From contig NC_092670.1 in NCBI RefSeq assembly GCF_964355755.1, positions 25,037,795 to 25,097,794 on the forward strand: a stretch of 60,000 nt of DNA, given 5' to 3'. A program made the position numbers and the translations under genes. Below the pieces are notes generated by a model. It was not told where the DNA came from. It saw only the letters and a program-made list of their open reading frames with translations, and searched no databases. Source of the DNA: Antedon mediterranea. Taxonomy: Eukaryota > Echinodermata > Crinoidea > Comatulida > Antedonidae. Of this stretch, positions 12,501 to 24,176 are shown one piece after another; position 1 is the first letter of the stretch, and the number at the start of each line of letters is the position of its first letter.

Positions 12501-15500
12501 TCATCTCAGTTTCGTTCTGTTTGTCTGGATTATTTGTGATTATCGTGTTACATCTGTGTAGAAGTGTGCGGATAACGGATAACTTGTGTTGTAGAGGATG
12601 ATGTGAGTTAAAGTCCAAGTATTGATTTGTGTGGGTGGCTTTCCTAAAAACTTTAGTGTTGATGTTGCCTTCCCCATCAACTAGAATTAGCGTATCCAAG
12701 AATGGGATAGAGTTGTCTGTTAAGGACATTTCTTCGCAAGTGAAATTAATGTCATCATCGATTTTGTTTAAGTGTTGTAATAATGGTTGTGTCGCATCCT
12801 TGGGAATTATTGTTATAATGTCATCTACATACCTTTTCCACATCCTCGGTTTTATGTCGGTGTGAGCTGTAGTTATTGCCTCATTTTCCAGCCATTCCAT
12901 AAATAAAGAGATGTAACACGATAATCACAAATAATCCAGACAAACAGAACGAAACTGAGATGATACATACTTTACTTAAACAATGCAACTACCCTACATG
13001 GACGATTAGAAAGGTACAACGTAACCTAGATAAACAAAAAACGGACAAACAACCCGAAACAGAAGATATAAGAGGGTCGATATCCATCCCATATATTCAA
13101 GGCCTGTCAGAGAAAATCAAGAGAACATTTAAAAAATATAACATACGAACATACTTTAAACCATCTAACAAAATTAAAAACTTAATCGTCCGACCGAAAG
13201 ATAAAGCATGCAAAGAGGATTCCTGTGGTGTCGTCTACAAAGTGGGGTGCACCAACTGTGAGATGGTGTATATTGGGGAAACGGGTAGGGCACTCAAAAC
13301 CAGAACTAAAGAGCACAAGAAAGATGTTGAGGAAAACACACAGAACATGCAGACGCGTGCATCACGGAAAGTTTCGTCCTCCATTTTACATAAATCAGCA
13401 ATCACGGACCATATGACCACACACAACCACATACCTAACTGGGATAAGATAGAGGTACTACACAAAGAACAAGTTTGGCTTAAACGTAAAATTAAAGAAA
13501 GCATCAGCATAAGAAAGCAAAATAAAAATACAAAGATGAATAGAGACGAAGGCGCGCACCAACTATCTCACATTTACGATCAGCTTCTGACGACGACTGG
13601 TCCCCTAGGCTACACAACAAAATCATCTAGTGGCTGGAAAGGAGACCAATCGGCGCCATAACGCATCATAGCAACTGAAGAAGTCAAGCTGACAGCTAGA
13701 CGAAACTGTCTTGCCAACGTAAGTTTTATTGGTTTACTATCAAAGAACTACTTATATTATTATACGAATCGAAACCAGAAGAAATGTTTTCATTATTAAG
13801 CCTACAGTATCCAGTTAGCGTTTTTACATTAATGAAAAAGTACTGTATCACCATTTTTTTTTTTAAGGGGCTCATTTTACGATGCATGTTCTGCTTTATT
13901 GCTCTGACGAAATTGAGTATTAGTCAATTTAATTGTTGTTGGTTTATATATTTTATTTTATTCCCGGAGCTACTGTGGTTCAACAATTCACCTTATTCCT
14001 TCTTCTAGATCCTCTACCCACATCTATCGTAAAGCTATGTAATGTTAAGTTAACTCGTATAATCTCACAAATTACGAATCTGTCAATAGAATCGGGTGAA
14101 GTAGTCGACTCAATGAAATCTGCTATTGTCACACCCCTACTAAAGAAGCCAACACTGGATCCTGAAATTCTGAAAAACTTCAGACCTATATCCAACCTTC
14201 CTTTTGTCTCCAAGATAATTGAGAAGACTGTTGCAGCTCAGATACATAAGTATCTGAATGAGAATGCCTTGCTTGAACCTCTCCAATCAGCTTACCGAAA
14301 ATTCCACAGTACAGAGACAGCACTACTCAAAATTCACAACGATATTTTGAATTCCATAGATTCTGTAAAATGTGTTCTGCTTGTCCTATTAGACTTGTCA
14401 GCTGCATTTGACACCATACACCATGCAATACTTCTTAAACGCCTTTCAACTCTCGGTATTACAGGAAGCGCACTTTCCTGGTTCCGCTCATACCTAACCA
14501 ACAGGCTCCAATCAATAGTCGTCAATGGCAAAACATCTGACCCTAAACCTCTGCATTTTGGTGTACCACAGGGGTCTGTTTTGGGCCCTCTGCTGTTTAC
14601 CATCTATATTTTACCCCTTGGACAACTCATTAGACGCCAAAATTTAAGCTTTCACCAATATTCCGATGATAATCAACTGTACCTGTCATTTGTTAAATCG
14701 GATTCTAGCTCTGCTGTCAGTTCTGTTGAACAATGTGTAAATGAAATTAAGCAATGGATGACCATTAACAAACTTAAACTTAACGACCAGAAAACAGAAG
14801 TCATTCTTATTCGCTCTAAGTTTGACATATCATCTCTCCCATTCGACCATATTAATGTTGGCAACTCTACTGTTCAACTGGTGAAATCAGCAAAGAATAT
14901 TGGCGTCACTTTTGATGAAAGACATACCTTTAAACAACATATCTCTAATACTTGTCGAGCGATTTACTTTTATCTCAGAAAAACTAACCACATCAGGAAA
15001 TATTTATCTCCGGAATCATGTAAAACCATAATCTACGCTGTACTCTCTGCTAAACTCGACTATGGAAACGCACTCTTGTTTGGACTACCGGATTCACAAC
15101 TATCTCTTCTTCAGCGTGCTCAGAACACTGCTGCCAGAATCATCACTCGTACTAGAAAACATGAACACATCACACCAGTACTTCGGATTTTGCATTGGCT
15201 GCCCGTTCAATTCCGTATTAAATTCAAACTGCTTCTCATTACATACAAAGCTCTAAATGGACCTCAGTATATTGCTGATCTTCCTGTAATTTACACTTCG
15301 TCTCGTACACTGCGTTCATCTAATAAACTTCTCCTTCATGTTCCTAAATGGAAACTTCAGACATATGGCCATCGTGCATTTTCCTGTGCAGCACCCATTT
15401 TGTGGAATAAACTGCCAATCGACATAAAGACATCTGAAAACATCAACACTTTCAAAACACGACTAAAAACCCATTTTTACACAGAGGCATTTCCTGCTTA

Positions 15501-17954
15501 ACTTTGTCAAGCGCCTTTGAACATTATTATGGATACTGGCGCTATATAAATCTGATTGATTGATTGATTGATTGATAAAATGATAAATTTCAGGTTTCTA
15601 AATGTCAGGCGACATAGTTTAAGTTTCATTACAAACATAATTCCAGCCTCCTCATCGTGTTTAAATGATATTTGATAATTGAACAATAGCAACACTGATC
15701 CATGTGACGTAGCAATTAGCCTATAATAATAATGATCAATTATGGCTGTGTTTGAATTTATACTAATGCCAATGAAATTCACTACCATTTAGAAACGGTA
15801 AAATAATAATAATGTTTATTTGGATAACCGGGAATGAGAATACTAAAAACTCACAAATTCTGCATTATCTTAGCAGCAATCAAATGGTAGGCCTAAAACA
15901 AAACTAAAAGCCTACAATACATGTCCTGAAAAAAAGTGTTTCGTTCAAGACAATCTTAAATAGTGAAATTATAATGTTAATTTTCATTATAACTAGATGG
16001 TACGCTCGCTTCGCTCGCGTACCATCTAGGTCGTGCCCACAGATGGTTCTCGAATACACAGTAATTTCAGCGTAACAAAACTGGCGATTTCAAATGTACG
16101 TACCGCGGGACTATAATACATTGTCGTTTACAGAAACGAATAAATAGACACGATGATTTATGTAGTCAACTAAAATTAGCACCCTGGGAATTACTTCCGA
16201 AGGAGAAACTTATCACAAAATGAGTCCAATTTTTTGATTTGGACTCATTTAAAGAAACCCAATTTGTGTTTTGTATGTAACATTAGGGTTGAGGGATGGG
16301 AAAGCGGATAGGTACAAAGAGGAACAATTTTTAAATATATTCTTTATCCACTCAGTAACGAAATATTTTTTTCATGTTTTATAGGCCTATAAATAATATA
16401 CCTCTAAATACAGTAAAACATTTGCGATGTAATACTTTGTTAAAACTGTCACTGTCATAATCGATTAAAATATTAAAGTTTATATTTTTGGTAATTATTA
16501 ATTAATACAAACTGTGAGAAGGAACTGTCAGTATAAAGTTTATTTGTATAATAATGTGTTTATATATCTAACAGTAGAGCCTATCCACAATCTCAGTAAT
16601 AAAGTTTATTTGTATATATTTTTATATTAGGCCTACACCTAACAGTACGAACATTCACAATAAGAAATGCTCGATTCAAATGAGGGCCAAAAATAGTTAA
16701 TAGGTATTTACAGTATTGCAAGTTTATTCTCAAAGGGCCCATATATTTACCTACCGTATGTGTTAAACCAAGGGATCATAAATTTACCTACTTGTGTTAA
16801 ACCAAACTCTGGCAGACTGAGAGATTGGGATGTTCCATTCATCGCAAATCAATACATTTGTATAATCGTATATTAAATCTATCAAAATAGTATTTTTTTA
16901 AGAAAATCGGCCTGTCTTCAACATTATGATGCTGTACTCTAGCTGTTCAACCGGTTTTCAGCTATTAAAAACAATTATCGTAGGAGGAGATAGGAAAATG
17001 CGAAGCCTCCTCGCAAATTTGTGGCGGGTATTTTTCAAGATGGACATCCATTAGACAGTGTATACCACGATCGGAAAACACCCCTATTTGGGGCAAATCG
17101 TTGAACCTAAATTCGTTTTAATCGTCAATAACTAATTATCTAACTTAATTTAATTAGTAAACAGGGTTACATCAGGTGGTTAAAATCAGTACCGAAAGTA
17201 CAAACCAACTTTATATACCATCGAGTAAAACTTCTAGAAGTAAGGCGCGATTTACCGAATTTTGCCCTTACGTAAATTTATATATAGATTATAAGCTTAT
17301 AACTAAAAATGTGTTGATGCTCACTTCATTAGTGAGCGCACTCACTGTGATGTAGAAGGTATATTCAGTGAGTTGTACAACTCTCTGGTTTTTCGAAACA
17401 TTTATGTTTCTGTCTATATTGTTGTTGTTTAAGCAATATACCAATAAATATTATTTGTAATGATTAACATAAAAACTGTTGTTGTTGTTAAGTTTGATAT
17501 TAAATGTAAAATAAATATTTTGTCACGCACTCAGCGCAAATATTATTGAGTTATAATACTATATCTAAACTAGGCATTTATTTCTTTTTTACATACACAT
17601 TGGTCGTAATAATAATAAAAACTGTTCTCATTTTACAATAAATAAATAAACACAAACTTTATTTCCATGTTCTGTAACTATCTTCAGCAGCATTAGGTAA
17701 TAATATGACTATACGCCTATTTTTTTTTTATAGGGAACTAAGGTAAATTTGCGGTAAGTTTCTTAATATCCTTATTAAAAGTGCTGCTGAGATAGGGCTT
17801 ACTTACCATTATTTCTAATGAACACTGACGAAGTTGTGTCGCTTGGTGCTGATTTAAAAATTGTTGATAAAATACCAGCAAAAGTGATGGAAAAACATAG
17901 AAAAGCTGTAAAACGACTACTACGCATAATACGAACACATACACATGTCTTCAT
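9591..17954 (-). CDS. CHST11-like carbohydrate sulfotransferase, copy 1 (355 aa, 3 exons)
   Basis: A Golgi type II membrane enzyme expected to move sulfate from PAPS to a sugar, probably GalNAc of chondroitin or dermatan. Minus-strand exons: 17954-17807 (148 nt), 10886-10840 (47 nt), 10463-9591; phases 1 and 0 join exactly with GT-AG introns. Residues 1-14 are a short basic tail and 15-33 (FTAFLCFSITFAGILSTIF) a signal anchor. The 5'-phosphosulfate-binding motif PKVACSNWKR is at about 127-136 and the 3'-phosphate motif VREPFLRILSAF begins at about 186. The 355-aa length fits CHST11 (352 aa in human). Start: ATG at 17954 with A at -3. Intron 1 (6.9 kb) holds a Penelope element, a LINE and a Helitron. 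Substrate is inferred from family resemblance. Confidence 0.88.
10887..11687 (-). other. Sulfotransferase copy 1 intron 1, proximal part; no gene seen
   Basis: AT-rich, with a polypyrimidine run near 10950-10975 and an ATT microsatellite at 11578-11602. Up to about 11160 it is duplicated at 34811-35190. Nothing coding is visible. Confidence 0.5.
11688..11702. repeat. Target-site duplication of the Penelope-like element (left)
   Basis: TTAAGCCTACAGTAT here is repeated exactly at 13796-13810, on the other side of the inverted element. Confidence 0.7.
11750..11793 (-). ncRNA. Candidate hammerhead ribozyme, left Penelope arm
   Basis: Exact inverted copy of the motif at 13671-13714; see that entry for the fold. 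Transcribed on the minus strand, just downstream of the endonuclease stop codon. Confidence 0.55.
11803..12900 (-). pseudogene. Penelope-like polyprotein fragment: RT palm end plus GIY-YIG endonuclease (365 aa)
   Basis: Residues ~22-29 hold the reverse-transcriptase catalytic box in RYVDDI. The linker follows, then a Cys-rich CKEDSCGVVYKVGCTNC segment leading into the GIY-YIG nuclease: VYIGETGRALKTR, the REH-type KEHKKDV, and a conserved distal part (TDHMTTHNHIPNWDKIEVL). The N-terminal RT fingers and most of the palm are missing, so it cannot move by itself. No internal stops, which argues for a recent insertion. Confidence 0.85.
12960..13661 (+). pseudogene. Penelope-like endonuclease fragment, right arm (233 aa)
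   Basis: Same protein as the left arm from the linker onward, with the GIY-YIG core and the same C-terminus. The only change I noticed is I to T before KEHKKDV. The RT is wholly missing. Confidence 0.85.
13671..13714 (+). ncRNA. Candidate type I hammerhead ribozyme, right Penelope arm
   Basis: Order of parts: GCAA (stem I), CUGAAGA core box (fits CUGANGA) at 13675-13681, one extra A, stem II hairpin GUC-A-AGCU-GAC-AGCU-A-GAC (13683-13701), GAAAC, U, then GUC (13708-13710) as the cleavage triplet, and UUGC closing stem I with GCAA. Stem III is very short, as in Penelope-borne hammerheads, which may act as dimers. The extra A between core box and stem II departs from consensus and may weaken activity. 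Confidence 0.6.
14005..15576 (+). mobile_element. 5'-truncated LINE of the CR1/L2 group with (GATT)n tail
   Basis: One long open frame (to the stop at 15501) carries the reverse transcriptase: KNFRPISNLPFVSKIIEK, LLDLSAAFDTIHH, GVPQGSVLGPLLF, a YSDDNQLY active-site box, then the C-terminal region ending FKTRLKTHFYTEAF. Upstream frame before about 14005 is chance read-through. The 3' end GGCGCTATATAAATCTGATTGATT-type repeat (15538-15576) is the hallmark of L2/CR1-like elements. The endonuclease is missing, so it is dead on arrival although the RT frame is uninterrupted. Confidence 0.88.
15577..15992. other. AT-rich intron sequence, nothing recognised
   Basis: Part of sulfotransferase copy 1 intron 1. 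No coding signal on either strand. Confidence 0.4.
15993..17288 (-). mobile_element. Non-autonomous Helitron, copy A (1,296 bp, minus strand)
   Basis: Read on the minus strand it begins TCTATATATAAATTTACG after a host A and ends in a hairpin whose last bases are CTAG, followed by a host T. Both ends match copy B at 35575-37379, which lies in the opposite orientation. TC at the 5' end, CTRR at the 3' end, a 3' hairpin and insertion between A and T are the Helitron signature. No Rep/helicase frame is present. Confidence 0.85.
17289..17742. other. AT-rich intron remainder, nothing recognised
   Basis: Lies between Helitron A and the start of the renewed match to copy 2. No open frame of note. 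Confidence 0.4.
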
Positions 17955-19332
17955 TTTGCAGGTTTACTATTTGTTTCAAAATATTATGTCCATTTTGTAG
18001 AATTCACAAAACGCGAATGAAAGATATCCTTGTAGGTGCGAGTAGGCCTTGATGAATTGATTCGTGGTAACAATAAGCTGCTCTGGAGAACAATGAGTTG
18101 TCAATTATGATTACAAAGGGCGAGGGCGTAGTAGACAATTTCAGTTGGGTTTTATTTGAGAGATCACTCCTCCTTCACTGAATGTCACACCTTTTGTCTT
18201 TGACATAATTGCATGGACAACCGTCCGTTTTTATTCTTTCATGCTTCTCACCTTTAGAATATACACATATTTTAGACAAAAACTACCAGCATAAGGGTAT
18301 ATTATATAGCTGTAATAATAAGACAATAATTATAATAGAGAATTTATATTGAGACAATAAGGCGCCAAATATGATGAACAATTTAAAAGGTAACAGTAAT
18401 TCACACAATGTTGTGATCTTTTATCAAATAGATTCCAATGTATCAAAGAATGTAGAAACCACGAAATTCTATGGCCGATTTTCTGGACGGTGGCAACAAT
18501 GTTGTGGTAGGACTACTAACCGAAAAACAATTGAAATCGTGGAAATTGGCCATTTCTAATTTATAGAATGGCCGCCATAAATTCGGTCATGTTTTAAAAT
18601 AATTATAGCGTATAACAAGAAAGTAATGCTGAATTATTGTATATAGGTTTGCAATACACACATTACCACAAATGGGTTACAATAATCCATCGGCTATTAT
18701 TCTAAGCATAAGATTTGTCTAAGTCTAAGAACAAGTCGATTAGCACTACTGTACATAGTCTACTATTATTTTCCTACTTATTTACTTACTATTGACTCTA
18801 TAGTCTTCAATCTTTATTTGTGTGTCGTACAACTGTTATCACTTTTCTGTATGCTTAATTCTTTGTTCGTTTTTAAGAATGTTAATTTATGAACATTATT
18901 ATGATATTCCGAAATAAAAAGAAATATTAATGGTATCTTACAAATATATTATAGCTTATTATCAAATGTTTATATTTTTTATGATGCGTGCTAATGAACG
19001 GAGTTGGTCATTCTGTATCAAATCATTCAGATAGTAATTAACAAAAAAATTATATTGGGAGATAAACTACGACATATTTTTCATACATTTTAAATACTGT
19101 ATATTCATTTTATTTATTTATTGATTCTTTCCTTTTAAAACGGACGAACTATCTGAAAACGACCTGGCAATACAAACATGGTAAGGAATGAAGTTAAATA
19201 CTAATACTATTCAGTCCCTAACCGCACTTTCACACATTGTTCTAATCAGCAATAACGTCAAATTCATTTTTTAATGCTTATGGCGTTCCATAAAAATGTT
19301 CTATTTGTGTGTGGTGCGTGCGGAAATCCCCT
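17955..19332 (-). promoter_or_regulatory. Upstream region of sulfotransferase copy 1 (5' untranslated and likely promoter)
   Basis: Lies directly upstream of the start codon on the minus strand. Parts near 18380-18470 and 18890-19332 recur at 46160-46260 and 46410-46830, so this flank was duplicated together with the gene. No TATA box or other clear promoter element could be fixed. Confidence 0.35.
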
Positions 19333-19399
19333 GTTTGTTCTTCGTTTTGGGAGGTATATTCTGACGATGGAGCATTCTCAACTTCTACAGAGCGCCATT

Positions 19400-19690
19400 T
19401 ATGAAATAGAAACAAGTCACTGAATTTTAATATCTTTTCGTATGTTAATACACTGTACTTAAGTGAACCCAATTTGGAGCCAGGGAAGTACAGTGAAATA
19501 AAATAGAAACAAGTCATTGAATTTTAATATCTTTTCGTATGTTAATACACACTGTGCTCAAGTGGACCCATGTGGTGTCAGTGGAGCACAGTGATATAAA
19601 ATATTTATGAAATTTATTTCACTGTGCTCCCCTGGCTCCAAACAGGTGTATTAACATACAAAAGATATTAAAATTCAAATTAAGTACTAA
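19400..19690. repeat. Short direct and inverted repeats upstream of the CR1-type LINE
   Basis: GAATTTTAATATCTTTTCGT plus ATGTTAATACAC occurs at about 19412-19455 and again at about 19514-19549, and is mirrored at 19650-19677 (GTGTATTAACATAC...). CACTGTGCTC or CAGTGAAATA variants accompany each copy. It looks like a tandem-plus-inverted terminal structure. Confidence 0.5.
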
Positions 19691-19839
19691 ATTAAAGTTA
19701 TCTGATGTTGTTCTTTCTGAAGACGTTGTGTTGAAAATTGTATCTGGCTTGAATGTGGAGAAGTTTGCAGGTCCTGATGATTTCCATCCTCGTGTCCTTT
19801 TTTAAATTAAAGATATTATTGCATTCCATTGAGTGTTGT

Positions 19840-20113
19840 GTTTTTTTTTTTATTCGACTTCTCACTAACTCAGTTAGTGAAGGATCTGGACTAACAGGTG
19901 GTAAACACCTCTAAAACGGTCCAGTCCCAATTTGCACAGTGGCTGTGTGACGTGTGACAGTGGCTGTGTTTGTGTGGACTAGTACACCGGGGTAACCCCC
20001 TACTCGTCTCGAAAGATGTACTAGGTTCTTTAAAGTGCGCATAAGCTATGTGTACACTGGACCTACGGTTTATAGTCCATATCCGAGAAGACTCGTTCTA
20101 CCACCACTCGGTT
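19840..20113. mobile_element. Short interspersed insertion within the CR1-like LINE
   Basis: A T-run (19843-19853) begins a ~270-bp non-coding block with ACTCAGTTAGTGAAGGATCT and GTACACTGGACCTACGGTTT. LINE coding resumes at TTATTTGAAGATGG. The T-run suggests a minus-strand retroposon with a poly-A tail. Family not identified. Confidence 0.45.
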
Positions 20114-21329
20114 ATTTGAAGATGGCTCTGTCCCTAAATCACGGAAAGAAGCCATTGTAGTACGTTTATTCAAGAAGGAAGATAAAGGGGACCCATCAAA
20201 CTATAGACCGGTAAGCCTAACTTCGGTTGTTGGGAAGATAATGGAAAGAGTTATCAGGGATGAACTTGTTGTTTATTTAGAGTCTAATAAACTTCTATCG
20301 GATGTGCAGTTTGGTTTTAGAAAGGGACGGTCATGTGCCCTTCAATTATTGGAGGTTTTAGAGGATTGGACTAAAAAACTGAATAATTCTGATAATTTTG
20401 ATTGTGTCTATTTGGATTATAAAAAGCCTTTGATAGTTAAATTACAAAATGTTGGTATAACAGGTTCGTTACTAGCATGGTTCAAGAAATTTCTATCGGG
20501 TCGTTTTCAGTGTGTCCGAGTAAATAGTGATCTTTCCCGAAATATTTTGATTAAAAGCGGAATTCCTCAGGGAAGTGTGATCGGTCCAAGTCCTTTTTCT
20601 ATTTTTATAAACGACTTGCCTGATCGTCTATTCGTTTGTTTGCCGACGATACGAAGATTTACAGGATAGTTAATGATATTTCAGATTTGGAAATATTACA
20701 AACAGATGTAGACAATGCTTCTAAATGGTCCAAAATGTGGCAATTACCATTTAATGAACAAAAATGTAAAGTTATTCATTACGGATATAATGTCCAACGA
20801 TTTCTTTATGAAATGTCTGGTTATTTATTATCGGAGGAAAAATGTGAAAAGGACATGGGAGTTATTTTTTACCCTAGTTTGAATTTTAGTTTACAGGTTG
20901 CTGACGTTTGTAAAAGGGCTAATCGGAAATTAGGGATGATAAATAGTTCATTTAAATCTCTAAAGAGGATAGGTTTTCTTAAAATGTATAAGGCTATGAT
21001 TCGTCCTATGCTTGAATATTGTAGTACAGTTGTAAATCCTATACTTATATCAAGATTTGCTTGAGAAAGTTCAGCAAAGAGCTACTAGGATGATGATTCC
21101 AGGGTTACGTAAATTATCATATTACGAGGAACGTTTGAGGGTATTAGATTTACCAACTTTAATTTATAGACGCCATAGAACTGAAACGATTCAAGTTTTT
21201 AAAATTATAAATGGTATGGAGTCTGTCTTAGGTGATTTTTTTCACGCTGCTGCTCTAGCCCGCTATGTCACAAGAGATGACGAAATCAGATATAAAGCTG
21301 CAGCAAGTTTAGTACTGAGAGAGTGACAT

Positions 21330-21955
21330 AAATGTGAAAATGGATCATCCACTATAATTTATAGGTCCAGCTGTTGCATCCAAAAAACGTCTGGGAAAAG
21401 AGTCTATGAGTGCTCACGGTTGAACAATTTTGGATTCTTGCCCTTTGATTGGTTGACGCCAATCAACAGATTGTGGAAGAATTTCCACTTGTGCCAACTT
21501 GAAGTAGTCACGTTGTCTCTAGAGGGTATTCAGTTGCATGCATAAAGTTCACCTGTACAAGATCAAGGTCATCAGCCAATTGAAGTTGAACAAAATAAGG
21601 AAATACCGCTTTCAGACTTTTTTTGTAGTTAATAGAAGAAAATAGAAATCAGCTGTAACACAGTCACTTGTTTCAAATGCACGATCATCTGTTAATGGAT
21701 ATAAATAACTAAGAGAAAAGAAACGTTTAATTATAACTCAAAAACCATTGTCTGACAGACAATTTAAGTATTTTTTGCTTTAAATTACATTTTTTCAGGT
21801 AAAATAACTATTATGTGACAATAAAATGACACATTCAAAAACAAATTTGAAATAAAAAATATTTTTCACAGGGACAATATATCTTTAAAACTGTTACGTC
21901 AATAAGCGAGCAGCGTTTTTTGTAAGAAATATTTCTTGTTTAAAAATAGATGTCG
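21330..21955. repeat. Second insertion in the CR1-like LINE, including a copy of repeat family R
   Basis: The block separates the RT thumb region from the LINE C-terminus. 21385-21410 shares ACGTCTGGGAAAAGAGTCTA-type sequence with about 4790. 21765-21950 is the best match to the family R copy at 6045-6235. Confidence 0.5.
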
Positions 21956-23289
21956 ATTTAAGGACCCGTGGACATAGGTATAAATTAAAGTTCCATCGAG
22001 CAAAGTTAAACTTGAAAGAAATTCTTTTTCGTTTAGAGTTGTGCTTTTGTCTTTCTGACTATGTTGTTTTAGCTAGTTCTTTAAATTTGTTTAAAAATTA
22101 AACTAATTAGACTAAATGAGGTTTGGGTAAACCATCCATTAAAGTTCACACCGTTTGTAAAATATGACATGATAACCGCAAAGGGGCTTATAAGCAATAT
22201 GCTTCGCCTCAACGTCCCTCTATTTATACGACTATTAGTCTTCTTCTTTATTGTATCAAACAATCAATACAAAAGGTAGCCAATATATAGCCGGAGCTAA
22301 TCAAGCTTGGTATACTTTTAAAAAAATCTTAACTAACTTAAGCTACGAAATAAAAAAATAAATAACAGAATTCAAAGAAAAATAAAAAATTTGATAACGT
22401 CAAAAACAAACAAAAAATTTACAAACATAACATAACATAAAGTTCTGTATGTACTGTACTCTAATAAACAAAACCAAATCAGTTCAATAGATAATATCTG
22501 ATGGATTGAGCAAGAACGCTCCATGAAATTTAGCCTAAAATACTATTTTTCTGGATCTAATTCACCATCCTAGGACCTGTGCCACTGATAATCATTATTT
22601 GCATTGTTTATAGACCTAAGTAACCAATTTTTTTGGTTAATTTTGATACTTCCTTCATCGACTATTTTGAGTCAACAAATCGACGCTCAATCTGGAGTGC
22701 TAATTTTTGCCACCGAGTCGGCAGAGGTGCCGAATGGTTTGATTTGATACAGATGTCCCCTCATGGCTTTGTGTATGTTTTGTTAACAAAAATGTCTGTC
22801 AACTTCAAGTCTGTGAGTATTGAGATTATAATTGTTGTGTTGCTACTATTTTCCACGACAGGTGCGAGGTGGAAGCAGGAAGTCGAAGCCAGCAGTTATT
22901 CTCACTCGCAATCTTGTGATGAACATGTTCTTTTACCAATATTGTTTGAACCAGTTAGCATTACAAATAGCCTAAACTGGGATAATTATGATTTTAAATC
23001 AATAATGGGCACACACGCTGAGTGCACAGATACTCAAACAATAATAGAAGCATACTACTATGGATTCTTGCCATATGTATTTGACCATTTGAATGTTTTG
23101 GAACCAAATATCATCACAAAATTCATCTTTCAGTATTTCCCCATTTTTTTAGGGCGCTGCACGGAATGGAGTAAGACGTTGATTACAGGGCTCCTGCAAA
23201 TTTTTATTATAAAATACTGTTCATCGAGTGTCAGATACTTATTGTGCAAGTATTATTATATTGATTGGACCACAAAAAAAGTGAGTAAT

Positions 23290-24176
23290 ATGGAGGCACC
23301 AGGGGATGAAAGTAGGCCAGATAAAATAACATATCATTTAAGATCTATTCCTAAGCCAGGCGAAGCCAGTCATGACGATACCGGTAGCAATACCGCTAAT
23401 CCCGGCCCAGTAAAACCCAAGGGCGGCAAGGGAAAAAAGGGCGTTGTCTCCCTAGATGATATTGACTTAAAGTTAAACATTGTGCTCCAAAAACTAGAAG
23501 GCATGGATAAACGAATATCGTATACAGAGGCCCATATTTCCGAATTGCAAAAAATAACAAACGAACAAAAGAAAGAAATTGAAGAACTAAAACAATCGAT
23601 AGAAACAGCTGATTATGTATACACAAAAAAGCTAAACGCTATAGAAAACAAAAAGAAGAATGCACCTGACTTAAGCAAACTGGAAGGAAAAATAGAGGAT
23701 CTTGAAAACAGATCCAGAAGGAACAATATTGTCCTATATAATTACCAGAGGGACAAGAAAAAAAGAAGAATATGACGTGTGAGGAAATGATTGAAGACAT
23801 TTTAATAAAACATATGAAGTTAGACGGAGCAAAAGACATCGAAATCGAAAGAGCACATAGAACAGGTATAATTAAAGATAAACGGGTTAGACCTAGGCCT
23901 ATACACTGTAAACTATTACGGTATCGGGATAAAAAGTACATTATCTCAAATGCAGATAAAACATTAAAAGGCAATCTGTTGGCGGAAAACAAAATATTCA
24001 TATCGGACGACGTTTCTGCGAACACACGAGCAATACGCAAGGATTTAAGAGTGAAGTACTTAGACCAAATACGTGCAAAAGAGAACGTTAAATTCGCATA
24101 TATCCCAATGTCTTTACCACCATGCATCAGATATCAAGAAATGAACGGAACCTTTAAATCATTCTACCCATCATAG
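23290..24176 (+). pseudogene. Tx1/L1-type ORF1 protein, frameshifted
   Basis: From ATG at 23290: a charged N-terminus with a Lys/Gly-rich patch (KPKGGKGKKG), a coiled coil of about 90 residues (LDDIDLKLNIVLQKLEGMDK onward), then LENRSRRNNIVLYN, the RNA-binding motif of L1-type ORF1 proteins. A frameshift near 23765 moves the rest (IEIERAHRTG, IYPS-like end) into another frame (23772-24176). The open frame upstream to 22633 has a hydrophobic run IEIIIVVLLLF but is probably the 5' leader. Confidence 0.7.

Larger units (their letters stand above)
11703..13795. mobile_element. Penelope-like retroelement, two 5'-truncated copies head to head, 15-bp target duplication
   Basis: The left arm (about 11703-12900) reads on the minus strand and the right arm (12915-13764) on the plus strand, so the element is a large inverted repeat with a 14-bp spacer. 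The arms are nearly identical. The left is longer and keeps the end of the reverse transcriptase; the right starts in the linker. Both end outward through a GIY-YIG endonuclease, a hammerhead-like motif and the same ~50-bp terminal sequence. A ~31-bp extra tail (13765-13795) sits on the right only. Penelope elements are known for inverted or tandem arms, a one-sided tail and variable target duplications. Confidence 0.85.
8899..19332. repeat. Segmental duplication, copy 1 (TSC2 last-exon tail through the sulfotransferase promoter)
   Basis: 8899-11160 matches 31933-35190 in the same orientation (the latter interrupted by a 938-bp insertion), and 17743-19332 matches 44056-46830 (interrupted by about 1.9 kb). 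The middle of the unit, intron 1 of the sulfotransferase, has been replaced by different elements in each copy. The match includes coding, intronic and flanking DNA, so this is a DNA-level tandem duplication and not a retrocopy. Confidence 0.85.
19690..22270 (+). pseudogene. Decayed CR1-like LINE with two insertions
   Basis: Pieces of one reverse transcriptase follow in order: LSDVVLSEDVV...GPDDFHPRVL (19690-19840), insertion, YRPVSLTSVVGKIMERVI and FGFRKGRSCALQLLE, GIPQGSVIGP, then after a frameshift near 20636 FADDTKIYRIVND, after another near 21057 LEKVQQRATRMMIPGL, and, after a second insertion, TRGHRYKLKF (about 21970). The region that should read LDFSKAFD has a deletion (LDYKKPLIVKL). 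Several frameshifts make it dead. Confidence 0.8.

Noticed and set aside
17818-18000. Plus-strand open frame conserved in both duplication copies (17818 and about 44128), which looked like an exon of an unknown gene
   Set aside because: The opposite strand explains the conservation: it is the first coding exon of the CHST11-like gene, with start codon, signal anchor and a donor in the phase of exon 2.
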